Below, piece after piece: positions 58,036-64,000 of a stretch of DNA of 64,000 nucleotides (within the stretch, counting starts at the first letter, position 1; each line of letters begins with the position of its first letter). The notes beneath the pieces are model-generated. The model was not told the origin of the DNA. It saw only the letters and a list, made by a program, of their open reading frames with translations, and made no database searches. Made by a program: the position numbers and the translations under genes. Source of the stretch: Girardinichthys multiradiatus (Eukaryota; Chordata; Actinopteri; Cyprinodontiformes; Goodeidae); contig NC_061797.1 of the NCBI RefSeq assembly GCF_021462225.1, positions 23,955,093-24,019,092 of the forward strand. The letters run 5' to 3'.

Positions 58036-59256
58036 GCTTTTCGGCTCAGCTCTCTCTTCACCACAACGGACCAGCACAGCGCCCCCATTTCTGTGGCAGC
58101 CGCACCGATCCGTCTGTCGATCTCACTCGCTTCACACTCGGCTGCGAACCGCCACAGCGCATGCTGTAGGTCTGGGCTAGAGGGGGCCAGCAGGACCACG
58201 TCATCTGCAAAAAGAAGAGACAAAATCCACTGGTCCCCAAACCCGGCCCCCCCGGGCCCTTGGCTGCGTCTAGAAATCCTGTCCATAAAAGTTATGAACA
58301 GGACCGATGACAAAGGGCAGCCCTGCCGGAGTCCAACATGCACCGGGAACAGGTCCGACTTAGTGCCGGCAATGCGGACCAAACACCTGCTCCGCTCGTA
58401 CAGGGACCGGATGGCCCCTAGTAAAGGGCCCCCGATTCCATACTCCTGGAGCACCCCCCACAGGGCATCACGGGGGACACAGTCGAATGCTTTCTCCAGG
58501 TCCACAAAACACATGTGAACCGGTTGGGCAAACTCCCATGAACCCTCGAGCACCCTGTAGAGGGTATAGAGCTGGTCCAGTGTTCCACGGCCGGGACGAA
58601 AACCACACTGCTCCTCCTGAAGCCGAGGTACGACTATTGGTCGGACTCTCTTCTCCAATACCCTGGCGTAGGCCTTACCAGGGAGGCTGAGGAGTGTGAT
58701 CCCCCTGTAGTTGGAACACACCCTCCGGTCCCCCTTCTTATGAAGGGGGACCACCACCCCAGTCTGCCAGTCCAGAGGCACTGTCCCCGACCGCCACGCA
58801 ATGTTGAAGAGGCGTGTCAACCATGACAGCCCTACAACATCCAGAGACTTGAGGTACTCAGGGCGGATCTCATCCACCCCCGAAGCCTTGCCACAGCGTA
58901 GCTTTTTAACCACCTCGGTGACTTCAGCCTGGGTGATGAAAGAGTCCAACCCCGAGTCCCCAGCCTCTGTTTCCACCACGGAATGCGTGATGGCAGGATT
59001 GAGGAGATCCTCGAATTACTCCTTCCACCGCCCGATAATGTCCTCAGTCGAGGTCAGCAGTCTCCCACCCCCACTATAAACAGTGTTGGCGAAGCACTGC
59101 TTCCCCCTCCTGAGGCAACGGACGGTTTGCCAGAATCGCTTCGAGGCCAACCGGTAGTCCTTCTCCATGGCCTCACTGAACTCCTCCCAGGCCCGAGTTT
59201 TTGCTTCTGCCACAGCCCGTGCTGCAGCACGCTTGGCCCGGGCTGTGGCATGTGGG
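58036..59256 (-). pseudogene. RTE/Rex3-like LINE reverse transcriptase fragment
   Basis: Minus-strand ORF2 fragment of an RTE-type non-LTR retrotransposon, which copies its RNA at a nicked target. From 59256 downward: AVAEAKTRAWEEFSEAMEKD, then GRWKE followed by a TAA (about 59014-59016; the same frame continues as FEDLLNPAITH). The reverse transcriptase fingers/palm follow: VVPLHKKGDRRVCSNYRGIT, EEQCGFRPGRGTLDQLYTL, FVDLEKAFDCVPRDAL, LRQGCPLSSVLFITFMDRIS and LLFADDVVLL (catalytic Asp pair, 58200-58211). After AAECEAS about 50 residues are missing and the frame resumes at EIDRRIGAA, ending at KRELSRKA. The endonuclease, the C-terminal part and the 3' tail are absent. Long open frames remain (329 codons). 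Confidence 0.9.
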
Positions 59257-62200
59257 ATGTAATTTTCACAATATTATTTTTAATTAACTATTTAGATTGT
59301 CGTTTTTAAATCATAAACCCCAAACAATTTTAGATTTCGCCAGTAAACCTAATTTGCAGTTGGGGTTTGATGATTTTATTACAAGCTATAATTATAAATC
59401 AGAATTCAGCTTGTTGGATGATTTGATGTGGACTTCTTGCTAGTGGTGTTGTGGTTGATTTGCATGGTTACACACAGAAAAATGAGTCAATAAACAGCAG
59501 CAGTTTCATCATCTAAACTATTTATCTTTTACTTTGAGTAGTTTTCTTTTCAAACTAAAGCCAGTTCTAAGGACTGCAACAACTTTATGGCTCAGAGAAA
59601 AAGTCTAACCTGGGATTTCATCATATGCTACGGGTTCTTCCCAAGGTTTTATTACATTCAAGACAATAACCTTAAAATCTTCCCAAATCATTATTAAGAT
59701 TTAAAAAAAATGTTTTCAACAAAACTGCAATAAAAGCTGAAGGGAAATGTTATTTAATGAGCTTTAGTTCTGCCACTGCTACTTGATAAACAACAATTAA
59801 TGATGATAATTACTGTGTGTTACAGTTCATTTTACTATTATGTGTTATAAAACTGGGGAGAGACCTCACAGTAAATAATTTGACAGCTTGAAGAGTACAT
59901 AAATAAAGTAAAAGATGGGGATGCAAGCTAACCAAGTAAAATTATATAATGACTTTCAGATAAAATTAGTTTGCCGTGACACTGAAAATAATAAACCTTG
60001 GCAGTAAATAAGAATAACGACTCCCCAACTGGCTGCTTCTACAGTTTGACCAGAGATTTCTAGACTTAATAGCTGGTGTTTTAAATTGTCTAATTTATTG
60101 TTCATTTTGATCTTTTAAGCACCATGCTGGCATAAATAAATAAACAATCAAACAAATAAATAAATATACCATGTATGGTAATTTCTGTATTTTTCCCCCC
60201 CAAAAAAGAGTCTGAAATGTAACCACACATTTATTATCAAACTATATTTAATAAACCTAAACAAAGTTGGATTTCATGAAAAACACACACACAGAGGAAT
60301 AGACTTTCAAAGGCAACCGGGAGCGGAGAACAACAGCTTGCAAACTAGTTTTGCATAAAGTGGGCAATATGTGGATGCAGCAATGACTGAAAGAAAACCA
60401 GGAGTATGGTGCAAAAGTGACAGGTGGGTGATTATGGATTGTTGAAAAGCTGTGAAGGAAGCAGGGAACTGATTTACTAGAGAAGAAAGTAATCGGAGGA
60501 GATGACAAATAAAAACATATTTAGGAAACACAGGGGCAATAGAAAAGACTAAACAGACGTAAAACCAAACACGAAAGATGAATTACAAGTACAAACTAAA
60601 CTACAGAAACACAACAAAGATTCAAACTACAAACCCCAAACTCAAAATGCAGACAAGGTTTTACAGATCACAACACCAGTGTCACTTTCACAGCAGACCA
60701 GTATTTACACAAAAGCGGATGATTATTTACATATTTATTTATTTGCCAACCAAATTTGATTTCCTCCATTCTCAGAAATTTTTTATGCTGCTGTGACTTT
60801 TAGAGATAATATTCACAACGAAGTCTGTGGTTATTTACACTGAAGATCAGAGACTTATTCTAAACTCCATTACCAAGAACAGTTCATGTGAAACATACAA
60901 AACAGGAACATCTTAAGCATAAATACCCAGAGAAACTGTCAGAAAGTAAACAAAAGCAAACATTTTTACAGCAGGTCAAGCAAATAACTCATATTTCTAT
61001 TTCTATACTGCCATATTTTCCTTTCAGGAGGTTATTCCGACAATGATCCAGATTGGACATTATAGGTAACAAATCATAGACAAACACTGTCTTAAAATGT
61101 GTTTTTTCATTCTCCTTTAAATTGACTGTCTGGTGACAGTTTATCCGTTTATATAACTGAAAACTGAAACTGATCAGACAGCTATCTACCGCAAGCAAGA
61201 TACTAAATACTGATAACTGCTCCACAGAAACCCTCAAAAAAGAAATCCAAAATATCTCTTTAGTGCTGCCTACTTTTTTTTATATTTTCTTTTTCAATAA
61301 TTGCATTTTTTTTTATTCTCTCACTCATTACAGTTTGAGTTAGAATGTAAAATTTGTGCTCGGACTTATACACATTTTGGCTTTATTCTTATTTTGGCTT
61401 TATCTTTATTTAATAAGCAATGACATGGTGAAATGTATGATCTGTGGTTTTGTGTGCAGGGGGTAATATTTAAATTTTTCCTAAAACCTTGAAAAGATAA
61501 TTTCATTTTTCTTAAAACCACCAAATTTACAGCAGCTGAACTTCTTTTTTTTCACCATGACTACAAGAGATATGAATGCAATTGATAATGGAAATTAAAG
61601 CAACCATTTCATTGTCAGGACTGAAATAAAAAGCATTTTTCAACAATGCTCTTGCTTCATTACCATCATTTTCTATAAACTGGAAACAGATGATAGGGAC
61701 CGGTACTTCCAGCAGGCAGCTACTGGCCCAATAACAGTACACTGCAGAGGCGACACAAAATGAAGAGCTATGACAACGAAAAATGCAGTTTGTGATTGTT
61801 ACATGCTGTTGCAATTCAATTAATCTGCGTAGATCAAGGCCGTAACTGCATCTGCAAGCTTTGTGGTTACATTTGCCCCAGTCATCTTGCTATAATCCAA
61901 CCAACAATGATAGCAGATATATTTGGGACTCCAGTTGTATTTTCAGCTTTCATTGTCATTGGGGACAAAAAAAGAAGTCACTACAGACGTTTATAGACGG
62001 TTAAATATATATTTTTTACACAACAGCTCTGGCAAGTCATCTGTTTAGAGAGTAAAACTCAAAAAGATAACTAGATGAGATTTATTATAACAAGAGACAA
62101 AATGAAAAGGCAGCTGCTTGGAGAAAAATGTCTAGTGGGCTAAAGGATGAGGCAGTATTTCAACACTCTCAAAATGAATGATGATGCACTTCCTCTAGAT

Positions 62201-64000
62201 ATTCATCCTACCCAGACGGCTGTATTTTGTTATTTCTCCACTTGTGGCAGACAGAAGAGAGTGAGGCGCTGTGACCATTAACTCTCAGTGTAAAGGAAGA
62301 GACATGCGTCATTCAGTGACTCCCCTTCTGACAGACAGAAAAGCGTCTGAATTTTCACAAAACAGAAAGCTTATTCAGACCACATCTTACCTCCCTTTCC
62401 AGCTACCTACTCATGTCTGTTTCTCCAGCTGCTATAAAGGGATATTTCACAGCAAAAAACAGAGTTTGAAGCTGTTAGAAATTTGTTTGTGAGACCTGCA
62501 GGTCTCAAGGGTAGCACGCCCCAGTGTAAAACGTTGCTGCAGTCAGCCAGGGACCAAAACTTTGCTTTGTTTAGCCAAATTCATCATTTCTAAAACCAAC
62601 TGGGAAGGTTATCTGAAGCCTTTTTGTTCTGCTTCCAGCCTCACCAGTACACCATCACTGGATGATGCGCTACGCGACCTGGTGTCAAATCACTTTCTTA
62701 GAAGTGTCAAGCAGAAAGCAACAGCCTACACTTTTCTTATGTTTTTATGTTTGTTTTTTTTTATCTTTTGCTCATAACATTTGAGAATTGAAGACATTTC
62801 GGTTATTATTTGATATTTTAGGGTTTTCCACTGGATTCCCACAGTTATTTTTGTTGTTCCCAGCTCACTACACCTGCAGTTCATCACTGATCAGCACACC
62901 CAGCTCCCATCCACCGTATATAGTCTCCAGTGCTTATACTCCCTGTTTTCCCCCCATTCTTGTTACATCTTCATTTTTACAAGTTGTTAGTTACCATTGT
63001 CCAGCTTGTAATCTCCCTAAAACCTATTATCTTTATTTTCTGTGTCCTGTGAGAGTTCCTGTAGCCAGTTCTGCTGCTTTTTTTGGCTGAAAATCTACAG
63101 ATTTTCATTTTCATCCTTCTTTTCGCATTACTTTCCTAATGCATGCATTGGAGTCCTTCAACCATCTACATTCACACAAAAATATCAACAAAATCCAAAT
63201 TTTATCTGAAGAAATGAAATCCTTGCCACTGCCAGGTTTCATTGTGAGTAAGGTGTTCTTTTGGTAGTTCTTAGTGTTGTCTTACTTTTTGTAATTGTGG
63301 CCCAAAGTTCAAATTTGGCTTTATCAGATCATTTTCACTGAAAACATTTAAGAGATTTAGGATTTGTCTTTAAAAGAACCAACCTCTCTTACTATACTCT
63401 TTTGTCCAGACATATGGATAAAACAGAAGATTGTTATTTGTAGAAAATAATCAGTGGTTGGCGGACCTTGGTGGGCTCCCATACCAATTTCTCCCTTGCA
63501 TTTTCTATAAAGGTGGAAATGTCCAGGTTTTTTATTGCACTGTTGTCTAGCATCTTTCAAAGTATGGCTGATAGTCTTTAGCATGTTATGGTTGATATCT
63601 GAGGAACATCCAAATGAGCTGATGGTCATCTTGGTCAGTGCAGAGGATCTGCTGGTCTGCTGGTCTGAGGATCTGCTGCCCCTAAGGTTTACTCCTTGAC
63701 CTTGTTCTCATAAACTGTCAACAGGGAAACTTTAAGGATGGAAACAACCTGATGCTCAATATCTCCTGCCAGGAAAGCCAGGATTGAACCTTTCTTTTCC
63801 ACACTCAAAACTTTTCTTTTATTTAAAAAAGTGATTTTTCTATTTGGTAAGCCACCTAATTGTGATACCTGAACCTTTCAGGCGTCAAAAGACTTATACA
63901 CGTCAGAGCTGAATCAGTGTTGTGTCTACACATAACAGAAAACTTGGCAAAGAACTTGATTTGTTAGCTTAAACCAGCCTGTCATAAACAATTTGTTTTC
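59257..64000. other. No recognisable gene (4.7 kb)
   Basis: AT-rich, mostly non-coding. An 18-base perfect palindrome lies at 62490-62507. Short open frames (up to 100 codons at 62788-63090) show no domain. 63350-63780 reads like an old DNA-transposon complement but cannot be assigned. Confidence 0.5.

Noticed and set aside
62562..62777. Exon-like stretch after CTTCCAG near 62638 (STPSLDDALRDLVSNHFL)
   Set aside because: Acceptor-like sequence but no good donor, and the peptide tails into a hydrophobic low-complexity run; no family recognised.
1..64000. CRISPR array, operon, phage or bacterial defence system
   Set aside because: No regularly spaced repeats, no compact same-strand gene runs and clear spliced vertebrate gene structure; such systems are not expected here.

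Overview
The window looks like nuclear DNA of a teleost fish. It is AT-rich, intron-dominated and full of the interspersed repeats that teleost genomes carry: many Tc1-like DNA transposons of different ages, L2-like and RTE-like LINE fragments, and a tRNA-derived SINE. There are no operons, no dense ORFs and no ribosome-binding-site pattern. The species cannot be fixed from the sequence.

The only protein-coding host gene I can support is METTL15 on the + strand, the mitochondrial 12S rRNA cytidine N4-methyltransferase (RsmH/MraW family). Four coding exons are visible at 14959-15095, 27881-28072, 32274-32452 and 39813-40246. Their splice sites and phases fit together into 313 C-terminal codons ending in TAA, followed by AATAAA signals near 40471-40485. 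The N-terminal coding exon or exons, roughly 90-100 residues by comparison with the human protein, were not found and probably lie upstream of base 1 or in a short exon I missed. Everything from 15096 to 39812 outside the exons is intron.

Layout: 1-14958 is 5' intronic or flanking DNA with Tc1-like copies at 2239, 4289 and 6270 and LINE/MITE debris at 11.9-14.1 kb. The first visible intron (15096-27880) holds an apparently intact Tc1-like transposon (20906-22515, 334-aa DD34E transposase) and LINE fragments. The second (28073-32273) holds a decayed Tc1-like element with a 697-bp inverted-repeat MITE nested inside it. The third (32453-39812) holds another decayed Tc1-like copy. Downstream of METTL15, 42.9-50.8 kb is a dense cluster of Tc1-like copies plus one SINE with a perfect target-site duplication. 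50.9-52.5 kb is an unidentified C-rich, strand-asymmetric repeat. 58.0-59.3 kb is an RTE-like reverse transcriptase fragment on the minus strand. The rest, especially 59.3-64 kb, shows no recognisable gene.

The most interesting material is the mobile DNA: a near-identical pair of Tc1-like elements, one apparently intact and one with an in-frame 42-bp deletion, flanking three METTL15 exons in direct orientation; a second Tc1-like family whose two copies share the same frameshift; and a MITE with 146-bp, almost perfect inverted repeats. I did not find a convincing new multi-gene system.
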